From the NCBI GenBank assembly GCA_030601885.1, contig JAUWAU010000008.1, positions 1 to 64,000 of the forward strand: a stretch of 64,000 nucleotides of DNA. The letters run 5' to 3'. Under the pieces are notes generated by a model that did no database searches, was not told the DNA's origin, and saw nothing but the letters and a program-made list of their open reading frames with translations. The translations under genes and the position numbers were made by a program. Source of the stretch: Armatimonadota bacterium. GTDB lineage: Bacteria; Armatimonadota; Zipacnadia; JAUWAU01. This document shows positions 35,571 through 44,528 of the stretch, piece by piece. Every line of letters starts with the position of its first letter. Within the stretch, counting starts at the first letter, position 1.

Positions 35571-37169
35571 GTGAGCCCCCACGACGCTCGCGTAGCCTGC
35601 CGGATTGCCCTCGTGTACCCGAACACGTATTACGTGGGCATGTCGAATCTCGGGCTGCACACACTGTACCGTCTGCTCGCCACTGCTCCGGAGGTCCACT
35701 GCGAGCGGGGCTTTCTTGCCGCCCGTCGCCTGGACCCTGGCAGCGCGCCGGCGAAAGCGGCCGTGTCCCTCGAAAGCCAGACACCCTTGGCCCGCTTCGA
35801 CGCTCTCGCCTTCTCCCTCGCCTTCGAACTGGATTACCTCAACGTTCTCCGAGTGCTCGATGAAGCCGCCATTCCCGCTATGTCGCGGGAGCGCGACGCC
35901 GGGCACCCGCTGCTCATCGCCGGCGGCGTCGCCCCTTCGGCCAACCCGGAGCCCATGGCGGAGGTTTTCGATGCCATCGTAATAGGCGAGGTAGAGCCCA
36001 TCGCCCTGGAGTTGACGCAGGCGCTGGCCGAGGGCCTGCGCGCCGCACCAGCAGCGAAGCAGCAGCGCGAGGCGCTTCTGGGCCGCTTGTCGCAGCTTCC
36101 AGGCGTTTACGTCCCCAGTTTGGTTCCACCCGGGCAGTCAGCGGCGGTCACCAAGCTGGTCACAGACAACCTGGATGAGCATGAGACGGCCTCCGCGATC
36201 CTGACGCCCGACACCGAGTTCGCCAACTGCTTTCTGATGGAGGTCGGCCGGGGCTGTCCGCGAGGGTGTCGGTTCTGCCTTGCCGCGCATATCTATCGGC
36301 CACTGCGGCAGCGCTCCGTGGCTGTGCTCCTGAGAACGGCCGAGTTTGGGCTGGCGCACACTGAGCGGATAGGCCTTGTAGGATCCGCTTTGTCAGACTA
36401 TCGCCATCTGGACGAGCTCGTCGGCGAACTCCGCGAGCGCGGCGCCGCGATCCGCACGTCGTCGCTGCGGGCCGAGTCGGTCACGCCGGTGCTGCTGGAG
36501 GCTTTGGCTGAGAGCGGCCAGCGGCAGATTACGCTCGCCCCGGAGGCCGCGGTACCGCGTCTCCGTCGGCTGCTGAACAAGCCCACCTCTGACGAGCGGC
36601 TCGCCCGCGTTGTGGACATGGGTCTGCAGCAGGGCATACGCGCCTTCAAGCTATATTTCATGATCGGGCTCCCCACCGAGACCGCTGAGGAGGCGCTCGC
36701 CATTGCCGACTGCGTCGGTAATCTTGAGGGCGCTTTCCGGCAAGCGCGCTTCTCCGCCGCCGTGTCCACATTTGTGCCAAAACCGCACACGCCGTTTCAG
36801 TGGGCACCCATGCCGGACATCGAGGCCCTCGGCAGCCGGTTTCGCGCTCTCCGGCAGGCGTTCGCCCGGCTTCGAAGCGATCTCGCCATCGACAGCCCAC
36901 GCTGGGCCTACATACAGGCGGTGCTGTCCCGCGGCGGCCGGGAGCTGGCGGAGGTGCTCCTTACGACCCACCAACTCGGGGGCAACGCCCGCGCCTTCCT
37001 CCGCGCCCTCCGCCAGCGCAGCCTCGACCCCGCCGCACGCTTCGCGGCGCCCTCAGGTCCGGATGCGCCTTTCCCCTGGGATGCTGTGGCCAGCCCGCCC
37101 GCGTCGGACATGGGATCCGCGAAGGACCGCCTCTGGCGCCAGTGGCAGCAGGCCTTGTCCGGCGGCTAA
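35571..37169 (+). CDS. B12-binding-like radical SAM protein (TIGR03960-like)
   Basis: 532 aa from a GTG at 35571. The N-terminus (VACRIALVYPNTYYVGMSNLG) resembles the opening of TIGR03960 proteins. The [4Fe-4S] motif is in EVGRGCPRGCRFCLAAH near residue 225 (CxxxCxxC), followed by typical SAM-barrel strands (ITLAPEAAVPRLRRLLNK). TIGR03960 is often joined or adjacent to a DUF2344 partner, but none is seen here and the protein is shorter than fused forms. Function in the family is not established; links to RNA modification have been proposed. The GNAT gene begins about 95 bp downstream. Confidence 0.8.
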   Translation: MSPHDARVACRIALVYPNTYYVGMSNLGLHTLYRLLATAPEVHCERGFLAARRLDPGSAPAKAAVSLESQTPLARFDALAFSLAFELDYLNVLRVLDEAAIPAMSRERDAGHPLLIAGGVAPSANPEPMAEVFDAIVIGEVEPIALELTQALAEGLRAAPAAKQQREALLGRLSQLPGVYVPSLVPPGQSAAVTKLVTDNLDEHETASAILTPDTEFANCFLMEVGRGCPRGCRFCLAAHIYRPLRQRSVAVLLRTAEFGLAHTERIGLVGSALSDYRHLDELVGELRERGAAIRTSSLRAESVTPVLLEALAESGQRQITLAPEAAVPRLRRLLNKPTSDERLARVVDMGLQQGIRAFKLYFMIGLPTETAEEALAIADCVGNLEGAFRQARFSAAVSTFVPKPHTPFQWAPMPDIEALGSRFRALRQAFARLRSDLAIDSPRWAYIQAVLSRGGRELAEVLLTTHQLGGNARAFLRALRQRSLDPAARFAAPSGPDAPFPWDAVASPPASDMGSAKDRLWRQWQQALSGG

Positions 37170-37264
37170 CGCCACATGACGCAGGTGCGGTCTCCGGCCC
37201 GGGCGAACCACTGTGTGTTGCCAGGATGAGGCGACCACGGCCCTTCTTGGCGGGCTCCCTCACG

Positions 37265-37834
37265 ATGCCGACCATGGACCTCGACGAACTGCTCTCACGC
37301 GACCCCAATACGCTGCCCTATCGCCTGACGCACGTCGCCACCGGCGAGGTCCTCGAGGCGCGATTCGAGCCGACGACGGCGCCAGATGCTGAGGAGCTCA
37401 GAGGGGAGGCTTGGGCCTACTCCAAGTTCCGCGACGTGTGGCCGGACTGTGTTGGCGAGCCACAGACGCTGAAGCTGGTGCTGCCCCACCGGGGCGACGA
37501 CAGGATTCAGGGAATAATGAGACTGGGGCGCGTGCCACGGGGCGGATATAGGCTCCGAGGAAGCCTGCTGGAGAGTGCGCCCTGGAACCAGACAGGTACA
37601 CCGGGACGCGAGTACGCGGGCGTTGGCCGCCAACTGGTACTCCGTCTCATCCTGGAATGCTTGCGTCAGGGCGGACACGGGAGTATACTCATAAGCGCCA
37701 GCCCCGGATCGGAGTCGTTCTACACCAGGTTGGGGTTCCGGCAACTCACACCCGAGTCCCCAAGGGACATGGTGCTGCCCGCCGGGCAAGCCTTCGGGCT
37801 CGTGCACGAGGCGTGGACGCTGAGCGATGACTGA
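37265..37834 (+). CDS. GNAT-like acetyltransferase
   Basis: 189 aa from the ATG at 37265. The fold is suggested by the acetyl-CoA loop YAGVGRQLVLRLILECL near 125 and the terminal SASPGSESFYTRLGFRQL, which matches the end of GNAT domains. The N-terminal half is unusual (DELLSRDPNTLPYRLTH). No substrate can be inferred. Its stop overlaps the start of the next gene by 8 bp, so the two are translationally coupled. Confidence 0.75.
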   Translation: MPTMDLDELLSRDPNTLPYRLTHVATGEVLEARFEPTTAPDAEELRGEAWAYSKFRDVWPDCVGEPQTLKLVLPHRGDDRIQGIMRLGRVPRGGYRLRGSLLESAPWNQTGTPGREYAGVGRQLVLRLILECLRQGGHGSILISASPGSESFYTRLGFRQLTPESPRDMVLPAGQAFGLVHEAWTLSDD

Positions 37835-38705
37835 CAAGCCCAACGACAATCACGACGAGGAAGCGGACGACATCTACCGTCGCGCGACGGCGATCATCGA
37901 CGCGGAATGGCGCGCGGCCGGGGTGAGCGACGAGGAACTGCGCCGCAGTCGGGTGGCGGCTCGGGCCCTGGCCTCCGGATCGCTCGGCCCCGCGTTCCGC
38001 GCTCGCTGCGAGGCCCTGCGCGCTGAGGTCCGGGGCCGGCAGGCGGAGGGGCAGGAGCCGCCCGACCATGAGAGCTTGCGCAAGATCGTCGATGTGGTCG
38101 CAGACGCCCATGCAGGCCTGGAAGCGGTTCTTACCATGATCGGCGAGAACGACGAGGCTGTGGCCGGTGCGCTGCCCTCGTCGCTGCGGCATCGCCTGGA
38201 GGCGGCGAAGCGCGCGGATCGGAAGGCAGCGCTCGACATCGCCGCCGACGTCCGGGCGGCTCTTGAGGCTGCGGCGCTCGCCCTCGCGGAGCTCGGCTGC
38301 GGCACGGCCGTGCCGGCCCTGGTCGCACGACTCCAAGACCGAGACGTGTCTGTTCGGCTGGCGGCACTTCAGGCGCTGGGGGGCCTTGGCGAACCGGAAG
38401 CGGTTGGCCCCGTTGCCGGCCTGCTCAGCGATGAGAGCCCGGTGGTGCGCCACCGGGCCGCGATCTCGCTGGGGGAGATCGGCCACCCCATGGCGATTCC
38501 GACGCTGGAGCGCTGCCTGGGGGATGAGCAGCTCTTTGTGCAACAGGCTGCTGCCTGGGCCCTCTCCCGCATTGGGACACAGAGCGCCCAACGTGCGGTA
38601 GAGGGGGCTGGCTGGGACTTGGAGTCACTCCGCGACGCTGAGTCACTGGAGGAGTACAGCGGCCCGGCCGCGGCTCGAAGGCCGGCCCGAGACGACCTAC
38701 CCTAG
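37827..38705 (+). CDS. HEAT-repeat protein
   Basis: 292 aa. The N-terminal 120 residues are helical and charged. Residues 150-270 contain HEAT/PBS-lyase-like repeats: TAVPALVARLQDRDVSVRLA, EAVGPVAGLLSDESPVVRHR and MAIPTLERCLGDEQLFVQQ, each about 31 aa apart. Such repeats mediate protein-protein contacts; some relatives act in phycobilin lyase complexes but the short form here is generic. It overlaps the GNAT gene, suggesting a shared role or complex. Confidence 0.85.
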   Translation: MTDKPNDNHDEEADDIYRRATAIIDAEWRAAGVSDEELRRSRVAARALASGSLGPAFRARCEALRAEVRGRQAEGQEPPDHESLRKIVDVVADAHAGLEAVLTMIGENDEAVAGALPSSLRHRLEAAKRADRKAALDIAADVRAALEAAALALAELGCGTAVPALVARLQDRDVSVRLAALQALGGLGEPEAVGPVAGLLSDESPVVRHRAAISLGEIGHPMAIPTLERCLGDEQLFVQQAAAWALSRIGTQSAQRAVEGAGWDLESLRDAESLEEYSGPAAARRPARDDLP

Positions 38706-38825
38706 CGAGTTGCCAGAGAAGCTGGACCTCCGCGCGTCCCCGACCCAAAAGGTCGCCCCCTCCTCCGCCGCGAACTACCCACCCACATTCTCCAGGCCCA
38801 TGCTTCCGCCGCGGGAGGCACCACG

Positions 38826-40022
38826 ATGCTGCACACCGCTTCTCTTGACGAGATCCGAGCCGGCAAGGTCACGGACGTGTACTTCGAGCGCGCGCTGGCC
38901 GCGATACAGGCCGGCGGGCTCGACAAGAACGTGGCCGCCGAGATTACGGCATCGTCCCTGCCGCGGGACTATGATTGGGCTGTGCTGGCGGGCATAGAGG
39001 AGGCGGTGGCGGCGCTCGAGGGCTTGGAGTGCGACGTCGATGCCGTGCCCGAGGGCACGGTGTTCTACCCGGGCGAGCCAGTGATGCGGCTCTCCGGGAT
39101 GTATTCGCGGTTCTGCGTGTACGAGACGTGCCTGCTCGGTTTCCTGTGCCAGGCGTCGGGGATTGCCACCAGGGCCGCGCGCATCAAGCTTGCGGCCGGG
39201 AGCAGAACCGTCGTCAGCTTCGGCGCCCGCCGGATGCATCCGACGATTGCGCCAATGATCGAGCGCAACGCCTACATCGGCGGCTGCGACGGCTTCGCCG
39301 TCGTCAAGACGTCTGACTACGTGCCGCTGCAGGCCTCCGGCACAATGCCGCACGCGCTGGTGATATGCGCCGGCAACTTGGCTGCCGCCCTTGAGGCGTT
39401 CGATGCGGCGAATCCGCCCGATGTGCCGCGCATCGCGCTCATCGATACGTTCCAGGACGAGAAGTTCGCCGCGCTCATCGCGGCCGAGACGCTCGGAGAG
39501 AAGCTGGCGGGAGTGCGTTTCGACACACCCAGCTCACGCCGTGGGGACTTCGCGGCCCTCATGCGCGAGGTCCGGTGGGAGCTGGACGCGGCGGGCTTCG
39601 AGCACGTCAAGATACTGGCCAGCGGCGGCCTGGATGAGTACAACATACCGAAGCTCAACGAGATCGCCGATGGGTATGGTGTGGGCACTGCCATCAGCAA
39701 TGCCGAAGTGCTGAATCTGGCACTCGACATAATCGAAGTGGAGGGGAAGGGGATCGCCAAGCGCGGGAAACTCTCGGGCCGCAAGGCTCCCATGCGTTGC
39801 GAGCGGTGCAGAGCACACTGGGTGGCACTCGAGGGCCGTGAGACGGCATGCCCGCAGTGCGGGGGGCCGGGCCACTCCGCGCTCCAGCCCCTCACCCGGG
39901 CAGGGAAGCTCGTGGCCGAGATGCCGTCGCCCGAGCACATACGCGAGAGCGTGCTCGAGCAGCTCAGGATGCTCACCGCACAGCCTGAACAGGACCACCG
40001 CGCTGAGGCAGACGGGAGCTGA
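38826..40022 (+). CDS. pncB: Nicotinate phosphoribosyltransferase
   Basis: 398 aa. The sequence tracks nicotinate phosphoribosyltransferases of the archaeal/thermophile type: LDEIRAGKVTDVYFERA near the N-terminus, FYPGEPVMRLSG near 80, FGARRMHPTIAPMIER near 137, and SGGLDEYNIPKLNE near 265. A C-terminal zinc-ribbon (CERC...CPQC) of about 30 aa is added. It forms nicotinate mononucleotide from nicotinate and PRPP in NAD salvage. The next gene is a nicotinamidase-like protein, which would supply the nicotinate, so both serve one pathway. Confidence 0.9.
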   Translation: MLHTASLDEIRAGKVTDVYFERALAAIQAGGLDKNVAAEITASSLPRDYDWAVLAGIEEAVAALEGLECDVDAVPEGTVFYPGEPVMRLSGMYSRFCVYETCLLGFLCQASGIATRAARIKLAAGSRTVVSFGARRMHPTIAPMIERNAYIGGCDGFAVVKTSDYVPLQASGTMPHALVICAGNLAAALEAFDAANPPDVPRIALIDTFQDEKFAALIAAETLGEKLAGVRFDTPSSRRGDFAALMREVRWELDAAGFEHVKILASGGLDEYNIPKLNEIADGYGVGTAISNAEVLNLALDIIEVEGKGIAKRGKLSGRKAPMRCERCRAHWVALEGRETACPQCGGPGHSALQPLTRAGKLVAEMPSPEHIRESVLEQLRMLTAQPEQDHRAEADGS

Positions 40023-40153
40023 ATCCACGCCATGATGTGTTTCGGCAGCAAGACGACGTCAACATCCGGTCCTCATCGGCCAGAAGGCGATGGACTGCCA
40101 AGCTTGTGGGTACCCTCCGTGTGCGGCGCGCTGACGCCGTGAGGTGAGTGATT

Positions 40154-40681
40154 GTGGCAGGAAAGAAAGGCGCCTTGCTGGTCATAGACATGCTGAAAGA
40201 CTTCATCGAGCCGGATGGCGCTCTCAGCATTGGCCCTGCTGGGCCGGCTATCGTGCCGAGCGTTGGAGAGCAGATCGCCGCGGCGCGTGAACGGGGCCAG
40301 CCCGTGTTCTACATCTGTGACCGCCACCGGCCCGATGACGCCGAGTTCGCCGATTGGCCGCCGCACTGCGTCGAAGGCACGCGGGGGGCTGAGGTCGTTG
40401 ACGAGTTATCGCCGCAGCAGGGCGACATTATCGTGGCGAAGCGCCGTTTCAGCGGCTTCAACGGCACTGATCTGAACCTGACGCTCAGGGAGCTGGGGAC
40501 AGAGAAGTTGACGCTGGTCGGGTGCTGCACGAACGTCTGCGTGCTTTATACGGCGGCAGATGCTCGCATGGCGGGCTTCGAGGTACGGGTGCCCAAGGAC
40601 TGCGTGGCGACCTTCGACGAGGACGCGCACGAGTTCGCGCTGAAAGAACTGGAGCGCACCCTCGGGGCCACCGTCTCTTGA
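40154..40681 (+). CDS. pncA: Isochorismatase-family hydrolase, probable nicotinamidase
   Basis: 175 aa from the GTG at 40154, chosen because GAGGTG lies seven bases upstream; a GTG at 40148 sits too close. The catalytic triad is visible: Asp in LLVIDMLKDF, Lys in AKRRFSGF and Cys in GCCTNVCV. The family covers nicotinamidase and isochorismatase-type enzymes; the preceding nicotinate phosphoribosyltransferase supports nicotinamide deamidation. Length fits small bacterial nicotinamidases, but the metal-ligand set was not checked in full. Confidence 0.85.
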   Translation: MAGKKGALLVIDMLKDFIEPDGALSIGPAGPAIVPSVGEQIAAARERGQPVFYICDRHRPDDAEFADWPPHCVEGTRGAEVVDELSPQQGDIIVAKRRFSGFNGTDLNLTLRELGTEKLTLVGCCTNVCVLYTAADARMAGFEVRVPKDCVATFDEDAHEFALKELERTLGATVS

Positions 40682-40863
40682 TATACGGCCATGCGCGTAT
40701 GCCTCGAGCTGCCGGCTCGCGGCGGATGCGGAGGGCTGTCCGGGCCACGGTGCAAGCGCGGTGTAGAGCCTGCACGGAATCGTCGCTGGGCTTCTGGGCA
40801 TGGCAGTCAGGATAGTGACCAGCGGGCGGGGGCGTCACGGCGCATTGGGAGCACGGTCTCAAT

Positions 40864-42207
40864 ATGGCGCATAGGGCAAGAGTACTGATAGTGGACGAAG
40901 ACGAGTTCGAGCGCCGAGCGGTTCACGAGTTGCTGGCGCAACATGGGTACGAGGTGGCCGAGGCGGATGGCCCCCAGGCGGCTCTTGCTGCGTTGCAGGA
41001 GCAGGCCTTCGATATCGCGCTGTGCGATATGTGTGGCACCGAGGCGGACGGCGCGCCGCTCGTCGAGCGGATCGTCAACGAGTGGCCCGACACCGCCGTG
41101 GTGATGCTGACGCGCCACAGCACTGTCGATGCCGCCGACGCGACTATCGAGAAGGGGGCGAGCGACTACCTCACCAAATCGTGCCCCGGCGGGATGATTG
41201 TCCACCGCATCGACCAAGCACTCAGCATGCGGGAGCTGGTGCGGCAGAACCGAACGCTGCAGGAACAGATGATGGGGCTGCGCCGCGATCGCCGCATCAT
41301 CGGGGAGAGCCCGCAGATCCAGGAACTGCTTGCGCTCATTGACCGCGTCGCCCCCACCAATGCGTCGATTCTCATCACCGGCGAGAGCGGCACCGGCAAA
41401 GAGCTGGTGGCCCAAGCGCTCCACGAGCGCAGCCACCGCGCAGATGAGCCGTTCATTAAGGTGAGTTGCGCGGCCTTGCCCGAGGACCTGCTCGAGGTGG
41501 AGCTGTTCGGCCACGAACGAGGTGCTTTCACAGATGCCTACGAGGCGCGGCCGGGCCGCTTCGAGCTGGCCAACCGCGGGACGCTGCTGCTGGATGAGGT
41601 GGGCGATATCTCTCCCAAGATACAGGTGAAGCTGCTGCGCGTGCTTCAGGAGCGGGAGTTCGAGCGAGTGGGCGGGCGCGAAACGATTCAGTGCGACGTG
41701 CGCATCATCGCCTCGACCAATCGCGATCTCCTGAATCAGAACGAGGATCCGCCTTTCAGAGAGGAGCTCTATTACCGCCTCAACGTGATACCGATTCACG
41801 TTCCCCCACTGCGCGAGCGAACCGGCGACACACAGGTGCTTGTCGAGCATTTTCTCCAGAGGGCGCGTCGCGAGCTGGGGAAGAGCATAGACGGCGTCGA
41901 GCCGGGCGCGTTACACCTGCTGGAGCGGTATCCGTGGCCGGGGAACGTGCGGGAGTTGGAAAATGCCATCGAGCGCGCGGCCGTGCTCAGTACTGGAGCG
42001 ACGTTCACGGCGTCGGACTTCGCCTTCCTCCGCGGGCAGGCGCCTGCGACGGACCGGCTCAAAACGCTGAAAGACGTTGAAGCGGAGCACATTCGCGACG
42101 TACTCCGCATCACCAAAGGCAATCGAAACGAAGCCGCCGAGGTCCTCGGCATACATCGGGATACGTTGTATCGGAAAATCCGCCGCTACGGCATCGCGGC
42201 GGAGTGA
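40864..42207 (+). CDS. NtrC-family sigma-54-dependent response regulator
   Basis: 447 aa. A receiver domain (1-120) has the acidic pair VDEDE, phospho-acceptor in ALCDMCG near 54 and Lys in DYLTKS. The AAA+ domain has Walker A GESGTGKE near 175, the sigma-54 contact loop as GAFTDA (usual GAFTGA) near 220, and Walker B LLLDEVGD. A Fis-type helix-turn-helix ends the protein (NRNEAAEVLGIHRDTLYRKI). It would activate sigma-54 promoters on phosphorylation. No histidine kinase is adjacent, and the downstream glycogen genes are possible targets by proximity only. Confidence 0.92.
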   Translation: MAHRARVLIVDEDEFERRAVHELLAQHGYEVAEADGPQAALAALQEQAFDIALCDMCGTEADGAPLVERIVNEWPDTAVVMLTRHSTVDAADATIEKGASDYLTKSCPGGMIVHRIDQALSMRELVRQNRTLQEQMMGLRRDRRIIGESPQIQELLALIDRVAPTNASILITGESGTGKELVAQALHERSHRADEPFIKVSCAALPEDLLEVELFGHERGAFTDAYEARPGRFELANRGTLLLDEVGDISPKIQVKLLRVLQEREFERVGGRETIQCDVRIIASTNRDLLNQNEDPPFREELYYRLNVIPIHVPPLRERTGDTQVLVEHFLQRARRELGKSIDGVEPGALHLLERYPWPGNVRELENAIERAAVLSTGATFTASDFAFLRGQAPATDRLKTLKDVEAEHIRDVLRITKGNRNEAAEVLGIHRDTLYRKIRRYGIAAE

Positions 42208-42286
42208 ACGCCACGCAACCGGGCACGGGACACTTCTCCACCAATACCAGTGACCACGCTGCGCGAGACGCTGGGGTCGTGCGACC

Positions 42287-44248
42287 ATGATGGAGCTGGA
42301 TGCGTCGGTGTGCCAAGACCTCGACGCGGCGCTGCGTCGGGAGTGGCTCGAGACCAACGGCCTCGGTGGATTCGCGTCTTCCACTATTGTGTGCGCGAAC
42401 ACGCGGCGATACCACGGATTGCTGGTCGCTGCCGTCCGGCCGCCCGTTGACCGCGTGGTGCTGCTCGCAAAGCTGGACGAGACGCTTCACACCCGGGATG
42501 GCGCCGCGGAGCTGGGATGCAATCTGTACCCGGGCTCGGTCCACCCAGACGGCCATAGGTATGTCCGGGGCTTCCGCCTCCACCCCTTTCCAACGTTCAT
42601 CTACGAGGTCGAGCGCGTCAGACTCGTCAAGCGCGTCTTCATGCTCCGGGACCAGAACGTCACTGCAATAACCTACTGGCTCGAACGCGCGCCCGGCCCC
42701 GTAACTCTCCACTTGCGTCCCATGCTGGCGTGCCGGGGTTATCATACCCTCGGCCGCCGCAACGAGGACTTCGATGAGACGCTGCTCGACGCTCCCGGCG
42801 GCATGGGCCTGCAGCCATACGGGCCGGAGACGGCGGTGTACCTGACGTGCCCGGGCGCCCGCTTCGAGGAGGCGCCGGACTGGTATTACGGCTTCCAGTA
42901 TCCCCGCGAAGCGGAGCGCGGCCTCGACGTCGAGGAGGACCTCTTCTCGCCTGGCTACTTCGCGGCAACGCTCGATGTCGATGATCGTATCTCTGTGCTC
43001 GCCGCCCATGGAGCGCCCGCGGACCCGGACGTTGAGCAGGCCGCGGCCGAGGAGCGAGAGCGCCGGGACCGGCTGATCGCCCCCTTCACCCACGCGGGAG
43101 AGGAGACGCGGCAACTGGTGCTCGCCGCCGATCAGTTCCTCGTGCACCGAGACGGGCAACAGCTTCGCAGCATCATCGCCGGCTATCATTGGTTCACAGA
43201 CTGGGGCAGGGACGCAATGATCGCCCTGCCGGGCCTGACGCTTGCCGTCGGCCGCCCGGAGGAGGCAAAGGCCGTACTGCGGGCCTTCGCGGCGCACTGC
43301 AGCGCCGGAATGATCCCGAACCGCTTCCCCGACGGCGACGCTGATCCCGAGTACAACACCGTGGACGCTTCTCTGTGGTTCGTCCGCGCCGTCGCCGACT
43401 ACATCGAGCGCACGGGCGATAGAGCATTGCTCAAGGGCGAACTGTACGAAGTGCTTTGGGACATCATCGACCGATATGCCAACGGCACACGCTTCGGCAT
43501 CCACATGGACGGAGATGGCTTGATCGCGGCCGGCGAGCCGGGGTCGCAGCTCACTTGGATGGACGCCAAGATCGGCGATGTGCCGGTTACACCCCGGCAG
43601 GGCAAGTGCGTCGAAATCAACGCGTTGTGGTTTAACGCGCTCAAGGACATGCAGCATCTGACCGAACTTATGAGCGAGGACCGCCGGGCGAAAGAGTACG
43701 CTGATATGGCTGAGGCGGTCCGAAACGCTTTCGGCGCGACCTTCTGGAACCGCGCGCAGAGCTGTCTGTACGACTGCATCGACGGCACGTACGCCGACGC
43801 CAGCATCCGACCGAATCAAATATTGGCGGTGGGGCTGCCCCACTCCCTGTTGTCCCCGGAGCGCGAGCATGCCGTCGTGCAAACCGTGCATCGGGAGCTG
43901 TACACGCCCTATGGCCTGCGGAGCCTCGCCCCCACCGATCCGAACTACATAGGCATTCATTCCGGAAATCAGCGGTCACGCGACGGAGCCTATCACCAGG
44001 GCACAGTGTGGGCGTGGCTCCTGGGGCCCTTCATAAGCGCCTGGCTGAAGGTGAACCGCCACACGCCACAGGCGAAAACGGAGGCCCGGCAGATGCTGCA
44101 GCCGATCTTGGATCACATCCACAACGCCGGGCTCGGCAGCGTGTCGGAGATCTTCGATGGCGACCCGCCCCACCGGCCCAAAGGCTGCATCAGCCAGGCC
44201 TGGAGCGTCGGAGAGCTGCTGCGATTGCTGCTGTATGAGCTAACATGA
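42287..44248 (+). CDS. Glycogen debranching enzyme (amylo-alpha-1,6-glucosidase, GH133-like)
   Basis: 653 aa. The N-terminal domain opens EWLETNGLGGFASSTIVCANTRRYHG, the signature of archaeal-type debranching enzymes, and the C-terminal (alpha/alpha)6 barrel carries the family block YHWFTDWGRDAMIALPGL near 305 and VDASLWFVRAVADYIE near 362. It removes alpha-1,6-linked glucose branches of glycogen in the cytoplasm. A GH15 glucoamylase gene follows after a repeat-filled gap, so the two likely act in sequence on glycogen or imported maltodextrins. Confidence 0.93.
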   Translation: MMELDASVCQDLDAALRREWLETNGLGGFASSTIVCANTRRYHGLLVAAVRPPVDRVVLLAKLDETLHTRDGAAELGCNLYPGSVHPDGHRYVRGFRLHPFPTFIYEVERVRLVKRVFMLRDQNVTAITYWLERAPGPVTLHLRPMLACRGYHTLGRRNEDFDETLLDAPGGMGLQPYGPETAVYLTCPGARFEEAPDWYYGFQYPREAERGLDVEEDLFSPGYFAATLDVDDRISVLAAHGAPADPDVEQAAAEERERRDRLIAPFTHAGEETRQLVLAADQFLVHRDGQQLRSIIAGYHWFTDWGRDAMIALPGLTLAVGRPEEAKAVLRAFAAHCSAGMIPNRFPDGDADPEYNTVDASLWFVRAVADYIERTGDRALLKGELYEVLWDIIDRYANGTRFGIHMDGDGLIAAGEPGSQLTWMDAKIGDVPVTPRQGKCVEINALWFNALKDMQHLTELMSEDRRAKEYADMAEAVRNAFGATFWNRAQSCLYDCIDGTYADASIRPNQILAVGLPHSLLSPEREHAVVQTVHRELYTPYGLRSLAPTDPNYIGIHSGNQRSRDGAYHQGTVWAWLLGPFISAWLKVNRHTPQAKTEARQMLQPILDHIHNAGLGSVSEIFDGDPPHRPKGCISQAWSVGELLRLLLYELT

Positions 44249-44280
44249 GAGGGACAGTTGTTAGTGGCCGGGGATTAGTG

Positions 44281-44418
44281 CTACAACGAGACTTTGTCAT
44301 TCTGAGGAGGCAACGACGAAGAATCTCGCGCCGCCAGCCGGTGCTGTGAGGCCAGTACCGAGATTCTTCGCTCCCCTTGGTCGCTCAGAATGACATTTAC
44401 CGACGAAGTCTCGTTGTA
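44281..44418. mobile_element. 138-bp nested palindromic element
   Basis: Three inverted-repeat pairs share one axis: CTACAACGAGACT (44281-44293 with 44406-44418), TCATTCTGAG (44298-44307 with 44383-44392) and GAAGAATCTCG (44319-44329 with 44359-44369). The inner TCATTCTGAG...GAAGAATCTC motif is like a widely dispersed bacterial repeat. The copy fills the gap between the debranching enzyme and glucoamylase genes; a MITE or REP element is likely. Confidence 0.7.
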
Positions 44419-44528
44419 GTATTAGTGGTCAGTCGCTGAGGAGCGGCGGTTCGAGCTTTATGCAGTTATCGCGCCGATCGCCTATCGTTTCTGGCCGACC
44501 ACTGGCCACTGACCACTGTAACACTGCC

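Noticed and set aside
42110..43960. 616-codon minus-strand frame opposite the debranching enzyme
   Set aside because: No recognisable motifs, while the plus strand carries full debranching-enzyme signatures.
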